A DNA stretch of 64,000 nt from an uncultured Lachnospiraceae bacterium (GCA_910586255.1 CAJUHR010000022.1:10492-74491), one strand, 5' to 3'; counted from the stretch's first letter, positions 8,486 to 16,518 are shown. Program-made: numbers and translations. The notes: generated from the sequence alone by a model not told the origin.

Positions 8486-9145
8486 ATGGAAAACATGAGA
8501 GCTTTGGAGAATAACAGTACAGGAAAAAGCGCGGGAAGCACAAACGGACGGGCTTCGGTCTACCGAATCTGTCTGCTTGCCATGGCAGTGGTGATCAACA
8601 TAGTTGGGGCGCAGATTGCCCTGACTTTCCGCCTTCCTGTCTATCTGGACAGTGTAGGGACGATCCTTACAGGAGCGTTTCTGGGACCGGTTTACGGGAT
8701 GATTCCCAATCTGCTAAGCGGAGTGATTCTGGGAATGACCAGTGATATTTATTCTCTGTATTTTGCGCCGGCAGGGATGGTGACGGGTCTGATGGCCGGT
8801 CTGGCATGGAAGCTGCATTTGGTAAACAAGAAGCGGATTTGGTTGGGAACAGCTCTGGTAACCTTGCCGGGGACTCTGATGAGCTCCGTGATCTGCGCGG
8901 TGGTATTCGGAGGCATCACTTCCTCCGGATCTACGGTTCTGGTGCAGCTTTTGGCCAGGACACCCATTGGCATGACCGCAAGCATTTTTCTGGTGCAGAT
9001 TGCCACGGAGTATCTGGACCGGTTGATCAGTATCTTTTTTGTGGGGACGTTTTTGAAGGCATTGCCCTATGATCTGAAATGCAGATGGAGAGGAGGCGCC
9101 GGATATGGGGATTCCTCAAAACCGCTACAGCAAAATCACGGATAA
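8486..9145 (+). CDS. ECF transporter S-component, probable queuosine-precursor uptake
   Basis: A 219-residue hydrophobic protein with five to six membrane segments and the YLDSVGTILTGAFLGP/GMIPNLLSG pattern of ECF-type substrate-binding (S) subunits. It would sit in the membrane and borrow the shared EcfA/A'/T energising module, which is not in this window. Its place between the QueK-like hydrolase and the radical SAM enzyme, under a preQ1 riboswitch, suggests a queuine, queuosine or preQ1 substrate. The ATG at 8486 follows AAGGAG. The 3' end overlaps the next gene by 41 bases, implying translational coupling. Substrate is inferred from context only. Confidence 0.82.
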   Translation: MENMRALENNSTGKSAGSTNGRASVYRICLLAMAVVINIVGAQIALTFRLPVYLDSVGTILTGAFLGPVYGMIPNLLSGVILGMTSDIYSLYFAPAGMVTGLMAGLAWKLHLVNKKRIWLGTALVTLPGTLMSSVICAVVFGGITSSGSTVLVQLLARTPIGMTASIFLVQIATEYLDRLISIFFVGTFLKALPYDLKCRWRGGAGYGDSSKPLQQNHG

Positions 9146-9803
9146 GAACCAGAGGGAGATCTGCCTTTTACGGTCTTTTCCCTGTGCTTGGGGAAAATGT
9201 GCATTCTGTGATTATACCATGGATAACGGAAGAGACGAGGAAGCGATGGTATCCTTAAACCGGCAGGTGTTAGGGCAGGTGACAGGGGAGACGGGGGTTT
9301 TGGAGGTGATCAATTCCGGAAGCTGCTTTGAGCTTCCGGATGAGACGCTTTCGGATATTTTCCGTGTGACAGGAGAGAAGGGTATCCATCGCCTGTTTTT
9401 TGAGTCCCACTGGATGTACCGGAAGCTGGTTTTGGGGATGCGAAAGAGGATGGGAGTGCCCACTGTCTTTAAGATCGGTGTGGAGACCTTTGACAATGAT
9501 TTTCGACAGAGGGTGTTAAACAAAAATGCAGATTTTAAGGATCCACGGCAGGTGGCGGAGTACTTTGACTCGCCTTGTCTGATGGTGGGGATTCAGGGGC
9601 AGACGAAGGAAATGATTGACCGGGATATCACCTGTCTGAAGAAGTATTTCCGTCTGGGAACAGTCAATGTGTACAACAATAACACCACCCGGATTCGGAG
9701 AGATGAGGAGTTGGTAAAATGGTTTATGGAAGAGTATCAGTGGCTGCTGGCAGACCCGGCGGTGGAGGTGCTGTATGAGATCACGGATTTCGGAGTCGGA
9801 TGA
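9105..9803 (+). CDS. queL: Radical SAM enzyme, probable queuine lyase QueL
   Basis: A 232-residue radical SAM protein. The cluster-binding cysteines are in FPCAWGKCAFCDYT near residue 27, spaced C-x4-C-x2-C, so a non-canonical spacing. Downstream are the INSGSCFELP and KIGVETFD segments typical of the barrel. In the queuine salvage route described for C. difficile, a radical SAM lyase converts queuine to preQ1, which feeds the bacterial Tgt pathway. Gene order with a nucleoside hydrolase and an ECF S-component under a preQ1 riboswitch matches that route. The start at 9105 has a GGAGAGGAGG site and overlaps the transporter gene. The last 29 bases overlap the next gene. No tgt gene is in the window. 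Confidence 0.8.
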   Translation: MGIPQNRYSKITDKNQREICLLRSFPCAWGKCAFCDYTMDNGRDEEAMVSLNRQVLGQVTGETGVLEVINSGSCFELPDETLSDIFRVTGEKGIHRLFFESHWMYRKLVLGMRKRMGVPTVFKIGVETFDNDFRQRVLNKNADFKDPRQVAEYFDSPCLMVGIQGQTKEMIDRDITCLKKYFRLGTVNVYNNNTTRIRRDEELVKWFMEEYQWLLADPAVEVLYEITDFGVG

Positions 9804-10446
9804 CAGAGAGCAGGAATACTTCAAAAAGGCCCTGTCTGACTTTGCCCTTGACGCGGCGAGCGGCGGGGCCATACGCCATCTGGCAGACCGGGGCTATACG
9901 GCAAACCAGATTGTCAGGATGCTGGATTTCCCCACGCCCTTTAAGCGGGTGCAGCAGACGGTTTGGAAGTATTTTCTGGATCAGGGCATTATACTCTTAG
10001 AGGAGCCGGAGCGGGAGCGCGGCCAGGCAGAATATGACTATGTGACAGAGTATGACGCCTATGGCAGAAAAAGCTTCCGGCGGGTTGTGACAAAGGAGCC
10101 CAGCCCGGAGCCGGTTGTGTGGAAGGAGAGCCGGTTTTGCCAGGCCGCAAAAGGAGAAAGGCTTCCCGATTTTCTGGAAAGAAAATCAAGGGAAAACGGG
10201 GAGGGATTTTCTTATGTTTCCTGCGATTTCGGCCTGTATAAGAGAAGGGATCCAAAGGGATTTGAAAGGCTTATGGATGTTTTGGAGCCTGAGGACAGGG
10301 AGTATATAGGAGGAATTTGCTGGGAGCGGAAAATGGCCTATCACCGCCTGAATCAGCGGATGCGAAGGATTGCGGCCCGTCTGGGAAAGGCAGGCCATCC
10401 AGAGGTGTGCTATTTTATAAAGTCCAGGGAGAAGGTACGGCTTTGA
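9775..10446 (+). CDS. Unknown conserved protein, fourth gene of the queuine salvage operon
   Basis: A 223-residue soluble, charged protein I do not recognise. It starts inside the radical SAM gene (29-base overlap) with its own GGAGG site at 9764-9768, so the two should be translationally coupled. The N-terminal ~75 residues look helical and could form a winged-helix-like unit (ADRGYTANQIVRML... WKYFLDQGII). The middle holds YDYVTEYDAYGRKSFRRVV, and the C-terminus is Arg/Lys rich with few cysteines. No transmembrane segment or known catalytic motif is evident. Tight coupling to the lyase suggests a partner, stabiliser or regulator of queuine processing. This is inference from position only. 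Confidence 0.75.
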   Translation: MRSRISESDDREQEYFKKALSDFALDAASGGAIRHLADRGYTANQIVRMLDFPTPFKRVQQTVWKYFLDQGIILLEEPERERGQAEYDYVTEYDAYGRKSFRRVVTKEPSPEPVVWKESRFCQAAKGERLPDFLERKSRENGEGFSYVSCDFGLYKRRDPKGFERLMDVLEPEDREYIGGICWERKMAYHRLNQRMRRIAARLGKAGHPEVCYFIKSREKVRL

Positions 10447-10497
10447 GAAGATTCCCCCCGTGAAAAGTAACAAATATGGTTAGAAAATGTAAAAAAA

Positions 10498-10536
10498 TTC
10501 TCAAAACCACTGGACTATTTTGCGGTTTTGTGAGAA
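10498..10536. other. Stem-loop between the salvage operon and the NifU-like gene
   Basis: TTCTCAAAACC (10498-10508) pairs with GGTTTTGTGAGAA (10524-10536), with a two-base bulge. There is no T-tract on the plus strand. It lies in a 223-base gene-free gap where a promoter for the following pair must reside, with TATGAT at 10549-10554 as a possible -10. It could be an operator or a weak terminator. Confidence 0.45.
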
Positions 10537-10669
10537 AATACTAGCAGGTATGATGTGATTAATTTAACGATTCCATGGCTGATAGTCCAACGAACGGGAG
10601 GAGGATTTAAGCGGTGGAGCTGTTAAGCCGCGTACTTCAGGAAATTACATAGTTGAAAGGAGTTTTAAC

Positions 10670-11362
10670 ATGATTTATTCACATGAAGTTGAGAAGATGT
10701 GCACAGTTGCACAGGGCGTTCATCATGGCGCTGCTCCTATTCCGGAGGAAGCAAAATGGGTGAAATCCAAACAGGTTTCCGACATTTCCGGATTGACCCA
10801 TGGTATTGGCTGGTGTGCTCCCCAGCAGGGCGCATGTAAGCTGACCCTTAATGTTAAGGAAGGCATCATTCAGGAGGCTCTGGTAGAGACCATCGGCTGT
10901 TCCGGCATGACTCACTCCGCAGCTATGGCATCTGAGATACTTCCCGGCCTGACCGTTTTGGAGGCTTTAAATACCGACTTGGTATGTGACGCGATCAATA
11001 CCGCTATGAGAGAGCTGTTCTTGCAGATCGCTTACGGCAGAACCCAGAGTGCATTCTCTGAGGACGGGTTGCCCATTGGCGCCGGCTTAGAGGATCTGGG
11101 CAAAGGGCTTCGTTCTCAGGTTGGTACAATGTACGGAACCTTAAAGAAGGGACCTCGTTACCTGGAGATGGCAGAAGGATATGTGACCGGAATCGCACTG
11201 GATGCAGATGACCAGATTATTGGATATCAGTTTGTAAGCCTTGGCAAGATGACTGATTTTATCAAGAAGGGTGATGATCCCAACACCGCATGGGAGAAGG
11301 CCAAAGGCCAGTACGGCCGCGTTGCAGACGCAGTAAAGATTATCGATCCGAGACAGGAGTAA
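10670..11362 (+). CDS. NifU/IscU-like iron-sulfur scaffold family protein
   Basis: A 230-residue soluble protein related to the IscU/NifU N-terminal scaffold fold. Cys49 and Cys56 lie in GWCAPQQGACKL and Cys77 in TIGCSGMTHS, comparable in order to metal-ligand cysteines of scaffold proteins. The C-terminal ~100 residues are an extension absent from classical IscU. It starts at 10670 behind GAAAGGAG. It is followed after a 108-base gap by the GGGtGRT gene, the pairing commonly seen in Clostridia. No IscS, HscA or ferredoxin gene is adjacent, so a dedicated role with the GGGtGRT partner is more likely than general Fe-S assembly. Exact function unknown. Confidence 0.78.
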   Translation: MIYSHEVEKMCTVAQGVHHGAAPIPEEAKWVKSKQVSDISGLTHGIGWCAPQQGACKLTLNVKEGIIQEALVETIGCSGMTHSAAMASEILPGLTVLEALNTDLVCDAINTAMRELFLQIAYGRTQSAFSEDGLPIGAGLEDLGKGLRSQVGTMYGTLKKGPRYLEMAEGYVTGIALDADDQIIGYQFVSLGKMTDFIKKGDDPNTAWEKAKGQYGRVADAVKIIDPRQE

Positions 11363-11470
11363 GGGAAAATTTACGCGGAATGCAGATTTTTCCGCTTAGC
11401 AAAGGTCGCAGGGCGGAGTTTGCGTTTCCCGAGAAGCCAATACAGGTAATTGAAGGAGGAATTAAAAGTC

Positions 11471-12481
11471 ATGGCATTATTTGAATCCTATGAGAGACGT
11501 ATCAAACAAATTGATGCTGCACTGAACAGCTATGGAATTGCTTCCATTGAAGAAGCAGAGAAGATCACCAAGGATGCGGGGCTTGATGTATATAAGATGG
11601 TTGAAGGTATTCAGCCGATCTGTTTTGAGAATGCCAAATGGGCATACACCGTAGGTGCTGCCATTGCCATTAAGAAGGGTTGCCGGAGAGCAGCTGACGC
11701 GGCCGCCGCCATCGGAGAGGGTCTGCAGGCATTCTGTATTCCCGGTTCTGTGGCAGATCAGCGTAAGGTTGGTCTGGGACACGGCAATCTGGGCAAGATG
11801 CTTTTGGAAGAGGAGACCGACTGCTTCGCTTTCCTGGCAGGCCATGAGTCCTTTGCAGCAGCAGAGGGCGCTATCGGTATCGCTGAGAAAGCCAACCGCG
11901 TTCGTCAGAAACCGCTGCGTGTTATCTTAAACGGTCTTGGAAAGGATGCAGCTCAGGTTATCGCCAGAATCAACGGTTTTACCTTTGTTGAGACCGAGAT
12001 GGATTACTACACCGGCGAGGTGAAGGAAGTATACAGAAAGGCATACTCCGATGGCCCCCGTGCCAAGGTGAACTGCTACGGCGCCAATGATGTGACCGAG
12101 GGCGTTGCGATCATGTGGAAGGAAGGCGTGGACGTTTCCATCACCGGTAACTCCACCAACCCCACCAGATTCCAGCATCCCGTTGCCGGTACATATAAGA
12201 AGGAGTGCGTGGAGAAGGGCAAAAAGTATTTCTCCGTTGCATCCGGCGGCGGCACCGGCCGTACCCTGCATCCCGACAACATGGCAGCAGGTCCGGCTTC
12301 CTACGGCATGACCGATACCATGGGACGTATGCATTCGGACGCTCAGTTTGCAGGTTCTTCTTCCGTGCCGGCGCATGTGGAGATGATGGGCCTGATCGGC
12401 GCAGGCAACAACCCAATGGTTGGTATGACTGTGTCTGTGGCAGTTGCGATTGAGGAAGCCAGTAAAGCAGGCAAATTCTGA
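11471..12481 (+). CDS. GGGtGRT family protein
   Basis: A 336-residue protein containing the family signature ASGGGTGRTLHPDNM around residues 258-272, and a Gly/Ala-rich C-terminus (GLIGAGNNPMVGMTV). The family is named for this motif and its biochemical role is not known to me. The GGGTGRT loop looks like a phosphate- or nucleotide-binding loop, but that is conjecture. Codons are strongly biased and evenly used, suggesting high expression. The start at 11471 has GGAGG 13 bases upstream; the frame also opens at a TTG at 11450 without support. A strong terminator at 12526 ends the two-gene unit. A 13-codon remnant of a related gene end lies 560 bases downstream. Confidence 0.88.
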   Translation: MALFESYERRIKQIDAALNSYGIASIEEAEKITKDAGLDVYKMVEGIQPICFENAKWAYTVGAAIAIKKGCRRAADAAAAIGEGLQAFCIPGSVADQRKVGLGHGNLGKMLLEEETDCFAFLAGHESFAAAEGAIGIAEKANRVRQKPLRVILNGLGKDAAQVIARINGFTFVETEMDYYTGEVKEVYRKAYSDGPRAKVNCYGANDVTEGVAIMWKEGVDVSITGNSTNPTRFQHPVAGTYKKECVEKGKKYFSVASGGGTGRTLHPDNMAAGPASYGMTDTMGRMHSDAQFAGSSSVPAHVEMMGLIGAGNNPMVGMTVSVAVAIEEASKAGKF

Positions 12482-12525
12482 TGTATTTGTACCAAAAATT
12501 TAGAAAATAATATATAAAGAGATAC

Positions 12526-12561
12526 AAAACGCCATAATTCAAAAGAATTATGGCGTTTTTA
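12526..12561 (+). terminator. Intrinsic terminator of the NifU-like/GGGtGRT unit
   Basis: AAAACGCCATAATTC (12526-12540), an AAAA loop, then GAATTATGGCGTTTT and T residues to 12560. The stem is a perfect 15 bp with A- and T-tracts on both sides, so it could act on either strand. Confidence 0.9.
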
Positions 12562-12691
12562 TATACAGTATCAATATATTTTGCTGTGAACACTATGGGT
12601 GGGAGCGGCAGAGATGTATCTTGTGCACCAACCACAGGAAATATGAAAAAGCCTGAATTTGTGCGGATTCTGGAGATTTAGAGATTTGTGC

Positions 12692-13003
12692 ATTAAATAA
12701 AGCTGAGTTCGTAACCCTCATACAACCCTCACTAATAACCCTTATTTTTTGAATATTTTATGGGTATTAGGAAATTTAATGAAAGCAACCTCAAATCAGG
12801 AAAAAGCAGCTTTTCATATGCTATAACCTATTTTTGGTGCAAAAAATATGTTGACTTTTTGTTTAGATTTGCATATAAATAGTATAAGACCTATAGTAGA
12901 TAATGTGCTAATTTTAGATGAGAATTTTTTTGAAAAATGTAAGAGAGATGCGGTAGTCAGATATTAAAGCTGAGTAATATAAAGCGAGTTGATAACCCTC
13001 ATG
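12692..13003. repeat. Imperfect direct repeats with AACCCTCA motifs in an AT-rich gap
   Basis: A segment reading TTAAATAAAGCTGAGTTCGT then AACCCTCAT at 12692-12722 recurs with a 13-base insertion at 12962-13003. AACCCTCA or close variants also occur at 12724-12731 and AACCCTTA at about 12737. The 13.2-12.5 kb gap holds no convincing gene. The repeats could be recombinase or regulator sites or debris of a mobile element. Confidence 0.45.
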
Positions 13004-13047
13004 TAGCACTCAAATGGCTTAAAAATGCTGTAAAATCAAGGGTTACT

Positions 13048-13086
13048 GCAACTGTGGAGGAAGCGGCGAAGGCTGGAAAGTTCTAA
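13048..13086 (+). pseudogene. Remnant 3' end of a second GGGtGRT gene
   Basis: The 39 bases read ATVEEAAKAGKF-stop. The intact GGGtGRT gene ends VAIEEASKAGKF-stop. Nearly every codon differs at the third position, so this is a diverged homologue's tail rather than a recent duplication. A hairpin resembling its former terminator follows at 13106-13138. No matching coding sequence can be recognised immediately upstream. Confidence 0.65.
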
Positions 13087-13105
13087 AGAATAGCGTATTT
13101 TCAAA

Positions 13106-13138
13106 GGCTTCCGTTGACGTGGGTTGTCAGCGGAAGCC
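13106..13138 (+). terminator. Hairpin after the GGGtGRT remnant
   Basis: GGCTTCCG (13106-13113) and CGGAAGCC (13131-13138) form an 8-bp outer stem, with an inner TGAC/GTCA pair. The following CTAAATTT has only a weak T-run. Confidence 0.5.
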
Positions 13139-13215
13139 CTAAATTTGCTACATAATAGACATATAATAGACAAGTGATAGACATTGGGTAATGGACAGAT
13201 TGGAGGTTGGTGGTA

Positions 13216-14419
13216 ATGAATATCCATATAGAAAATCAAAAACTGCCAGATATTTATATGAGTAGAGGCCATCAATGTTATCTGGATTCTGTGAGGGGGA
13301 AGTTAGTCTACATAACCCCGGAGGAAATAGTCCGGCAGAGAATGATATCCTATTTGTTATATGAGCTTCATGTGCCGAAAGAAATGATAACAGTGGAGGC
13401 GCGTCTTTTAGAATATGGTATCCGTTCCAAGAGAAGGGCGGATATTATTGTACATGGAAGAAATGAGGATGGCACAAGGTATCCTGTGCTGGTGGTTGAG
13501 TGCAAAGCTCCGGATGTGTATCTGGATGAAAAGACCCATACACAGGTTTTTGACTATTGTGATGAACTTGGCGCAGACTATGCAGTTGTAGTGAATGGGT
13601 ATGAATGGTTCTGTTATAAATATAATGCTGATAGGCAGCAGTATGATGAGATAACACAACTTCCCTTATATGAAGAAATACTGACAGGAAAATATGAGTT
13701 GAGAGATTTGGGTATAAAGCCAAAGCGTATCCCTTTTGAAAACTATGAGGATTTTCTGAAGGAAGAGTTTGAGAGCTATTCAGAAGATTATTATGGAACA
13801 GATATAAGTAAGACTACTCCCATGCCCATTGCGAAAGCAGCGCTAAATCTTTGTGAGGCTCTTTTGGATCTTGACCACAAGATGCCAGAGGGTCAATATG
13901 GTTTATTTCGTTTAGTTCAGGATTATGGGATTCGTATGCTTTCTTATGGAAATGCGGGAGGCGGCTCATTTTATGGCCCATATCGTTCTTTTTTTGATTG
14001 AGAGGAGCAAAAGCATGGAGTTTGTTTCTTTTAGTTTTAGCACCTATGTAAATATGGATAAGCCAGATGTTGTAAAGACCTGCTTATGCGTAGCCCATGA
14101 TGACGAAAAAGAAACTCACCATGCTCTGCAGTTAGTGTTTGAAAACAATATCCAGGTAATCGGTGATGAGGTGAGATTTTACCATCATGGAAGAATTGCG
14201 GTCGGGAACAGAGGAAGCGGTAGGGTTGATGAGCTTCGTATGTTTGTGGAAGAGCGATATCCAGAGATTGTAGCAGGCAAAAGGTTTTATATGGGAAGTC
14301 TTGTCAATGACCGACAGTGGAATATTGATGAGCCGGATGTTATTAAATTGCTCGAAAGGCTGATTACCTATGCATTGATCAGGGATGAATATCGTGATTT
14401 TGTTAAGACAAACCGTTAA
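13216..14419 (+). pseudogene. HsdR N-terminal-domain (PD-(D/E)xK) protein, frameshifted at a T7 tract
   Basis: One gene of about 400 codons is split between two frames. The first part (13216-14001, 261 residues) carries a restriction-type PD-(D/E)xK core: Asp76 in RRADIIV and ECK at about 95-97 in VLVVECKAPD, then VFDYCDELGADYAVVVNG, as in HsdR N-terminal domains. It stops after RSFFD. Removing one T from the TTTTTTT at 13989-13995 joins it to the second frame as RSFLIERSKSMEFVSFSFS, and the rest continues to 14419 with well-conserved-looking sequence (FYHHGRIAVGNRGSG). The ATG at 13216 follows GGAGG by 9 bases. The cause may be a sequencing error, a phase-variable tract or a true mutation. 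No HsdM or HsdS and no helicase motor are present. Possible DNA-defence role. Confidence 0.75.
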
Positions 14420-14443
14420 TACTAATGTTTGGAGGGATGTAGT

Positions 14444-14890
14444 ATGCGAAAGATAACAATCGATTGGTCTTACCCTATGGATATCGATAATATCCTGAAT
14501 GACAGCCGCATGAGCGATATTGGTATTTACTATATCACTCGTAATTTTGGGGGTAAAATCTCTGATTTGTATATTGGAAAAACCATATACAGTTACAAGA
14601 GCCGGTTAGAGAGCCACTGGTGGTATTGGCTGGATAATTATCGTGGTAAAAAGTATGTCAGGTTGGGTAAAATAGTCAAGCCGAAATCTCTATCAGCCGA
14701 GAACCTAAAACAGCTTATCAATGACGCAGAAGCAACGCTGATATTTTGCTGTAGGAATCAGTTGATATACAATACTATGTGTATGAGTAGCTGCAGTCCA
14801 TCACAGAGGCTCCACATCACGAATACAGGACGAAGAGGTAATATTCCCGCTGAGGTCTATATTCCTGATGATGAGTGGATTGAGTATTAG
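14444..14890 (+). CDS. GIY-YIG nuclease-like small protein
   Basis: A 148-residue protein with the GIY-YIG core: GIY at residues 27-29, YIG at 43-45 in LYIGKT, Arg54 and His58 in RLESHWW, and Glu96 in NDAEATLI at the place of the catalytic glutamate. The C-terminal ~45 residues (SSCSPSQRLHITNTGRRG) may bind DNA. The start at 14444 is chosen for GGAGGG at 14431-14436. It lies 24 bases after the HsdR-N-like gene on the same strand and is probably co-transcribed, forming a two-nuclease cassette. It could be a homing-type or defence nuclease; no partner methylase is seen. A hairpin follows the stop. Confidence 0.75.
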   Translation: MRKITIDWSYPMDIDNILNDSRMSDIGIYYITRNFGGKISDLYIGKTIYSYKSRLESHWWYWLDNYRGKKYVRLGKIVKPKSLSAENLKQLINDAEATLIFCCRNQLIYNTMCMSSCSPSQRLHITNTGRRGNIPAEVYIPDDEWIEY

Positions 14891-14898
14891 TTTTTATA

Positions 14899-14928
14899 AA
14901 AGGGGCAACCTGAAGCGGTCGCCCCCTT
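14899..14928 (+). terminator. GC-rich hairpin after the GIY-YIG gene
   Basis: AAGGGGC-AACC and GGTCGCCCCCTT pair around a TGAAGC loop. The T-run after it is short, so it is a probable but not strong terminator. The remaining ~300 bases up to 15235 contain a second hairpin (around 15050-15075, CAGCTA/TAGCTG) and no gene that I can support. Confidence 0.55.
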
Positions 14929-15234
14929 GAATTATCGTAAACGGTATCTGCGTGTGGGTACCACAAACATAGCAATCATTGTGATACAGATAAAACGGAA
15001 TCGGAAAGAGAGGATATAAAGATCAGGAAAAAGGGAGGAGCCGACAGCTACTGCGATAGCTGCCGGCGATTATGAAAAAAATTTATCTGAATGTCATAAT
15101 TAAGTAGGTGTTGCTTTGTCTTGTTTGATGATATTAGTATACGTGGGAGATGTGAAGGAAGTTTAGCTGAAATATAGAATATCTGTGAACAATTGTGAAC
15201 AAAAAATGAACAGCGAAAGCGGAAAAGATTTTTC

Positions 15235-15263
15235 TTGCGAAACCCCGTGCTTTGTAGTAAAAT
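15235..15263 (+). promoter_or_regulatory. Sigma-A promoter of the ROK gene
   Basis: TTGCGA at 15235-15240 and TAAAAT at 15258-15263 with 17-bp spacing, 35 bases upstream of the ROK start. Two TGTGAAC repeats (15184-15190 and 15194-15200) lie upstream and could be operator half-sites. Confidence 0.65.
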
Positions 15264-15298
15264 AACTTTTATAAAATATTTAAAAAAAGGGGAAATGT

Positions 15299-16420
15299 AT
15301 GAAGGCGGAACGGGGAGAGGAGCGAAGGGAAGTCCGGCGGACGAATCAGGCCCGTATTGCAAAGCTGATTATGGAGGCAGGGAGTATTTCCAAGGGAGAG
15401 ATCGCTGCCAGACTGGGGTTTAGTATGCCGACTACACTCCAGCATATAAAAGAGCTGACAGAGGCAGGGTATATTACCGAGAGCGGGGAATATGGCTCCA
15501 CCGGGGGACGAAAAGCAAAAATGCTGTCTATTGTGGGAGATATGGGGTTTGCCGCGGGAATGGACATTACAGAAAACTATATTTCTTATGTGCTCATGAA
15601 TCTAAAAAGAGAATTGGTGAGAAAAGCGCGGATCCGCCTTCCCTTTAGCAAGGATTTTTCTTATTATGAGGCCATGGGCAATTGGCTTCAGGTGTTTTTA
15701 GAGCAGGCGGGGATGGAGCGGGAGAAGATATTGGGGGTGGGAATCTCCCTTCCGGGGCTGGTGAAGCCGGAGGAAAAACTTCTGATTCATTCCCATGTGC
15801 TTCAGGCGGATAATATAAGCTTCAAAAGATTTGAGAGTATGATTGGCTATCCTTGTATCATTGACAGTGACGGAGGCGCGGCTGCATATATGGAGCTGTC
15901 GGGAAAAGCGCGGGACGGGGTTTATCTGTCGCTCAATGATACGGTGGATGGAGCGGTTTATCTGGGCAGGGCCATGTATTCGGGGGAGAATTTTTACAGT
16001 GCCCGGTTTGGCCACATGGTGATTGAAAAAGGGGGGCGTCCCTGTTATTGCGGAGGAAGGGGATGTCTGGATGCCTACTGTTCAGCCAGGGCTCTGCGGG
16101 AAGAGGACACAAGTCTCAATGTGTTTTTTCAGAAGGTAAAAGCCAAAGAAGAAGGGTATCAAAAGCGGCTGGACGAGTATCTGGACAGTCTGGCAGTGGC
16201 GGTTTCCAACTTGAGACTGATGTTTGGATGTGATGTCATTTTAGGAGGGCAGGTGGCAGGATTTCTGGAAAGATTCAGGAAAGAACTGGACCGCAGAGTG
16301 GCGGAGTACGACTGCCTGGATCCGGACACTTCATTTTTGAGGTTGGGAAGCAGTCTTCCGGAGGTGTCTGCCTGCGGGGTGGCCGCCCGATTTACGGATT
16401 GTTTTTTCCAGATTCTGTAA
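15299..16420 (+). CDS. ROK family transcriptional regulator (NagC/XylR type)
   Basis: A 373-residue repressor-type ROK protein. Residues ~10-75 form a winged helix-turn-helix (SKGEIAARLGFSMPTTLQHIKELTEAGYI, GRKA wing). The rest is a ROK sugar-binding domain with GVGISLPGLV and the zinc motif CYCGGRGCLDAYC near 250-262. The kinase ATP motif near the N-terminus of the ROK domain is weak, consistent with a regulator rather than a sugar kinase. The ATG at 15299 follows AAAAAAGGGG. It stands alone between terminators, with no adjacent sugar genes, so its targets are unknown. It may control the beta-glucoside locus at 24-35 kb, but nothing in the sequence proves this. Confidence 0.87.
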   Translation: MKAERGEERREVRRTNQARIAKLIMEAGSISKGEIAARLGFSMPTTLQHIKELTEAGYITESGEYGSTGGRKAKMLSIVGDMGFAAGMDITENYISYVLMNLKRELVRKARIRLPFSKDFSYYEAMGNWLQVFLEQAGMEREKILGVGISLPGLVKPEEKLLIHSHVLQADNISFKRFESMIGYPCIIDSDGGAAAYMELSGKARDGVYLSLNDTVDGAVYLGRAMYSGENFYSARFGHMVIEKGGRPCYCGGRGCLDAYCSARALREEDTSLNVFFQKVKAKEEGYQKRLDEYLDSLAVAVSNLRLMFGCDVILGGQVAGFLERFRKELDRRVAEYDCLDPDTSFLRLGSSLPEVSACGVAARFTDCFFQIL

Positions 16421-16472
16421 GAAATGAAAAAGATTTATAAATTAATTAATAAAAGAAAAACGATATATTGCC

Positions 16473-16518
16473 ATGCTGCGGAATAGACATTAAAAGAAAA
16501 ATATTCCGCAGCATTTTT
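16473..16518 (+). terminator. Intrinsic terminator after the ROK gene
   Basis: ATGCTGCGGAATA (16473-16485) and TATTCCGCAGCAT (16502-16514) form a perfect 13-bp stem, followed by TTTTT. The rest of the 330-base gap holds the regulatory region of the two-component system. Confidence 0.92.

Noticed and set aside
12440..13086. Integration-site (att) explanation for the two GGGtGRT tails
   Set aside because: Only about 8-9 consecutive bases are identical between the tails and no integrase gene lies between them, so a direct att repeat is not supported.
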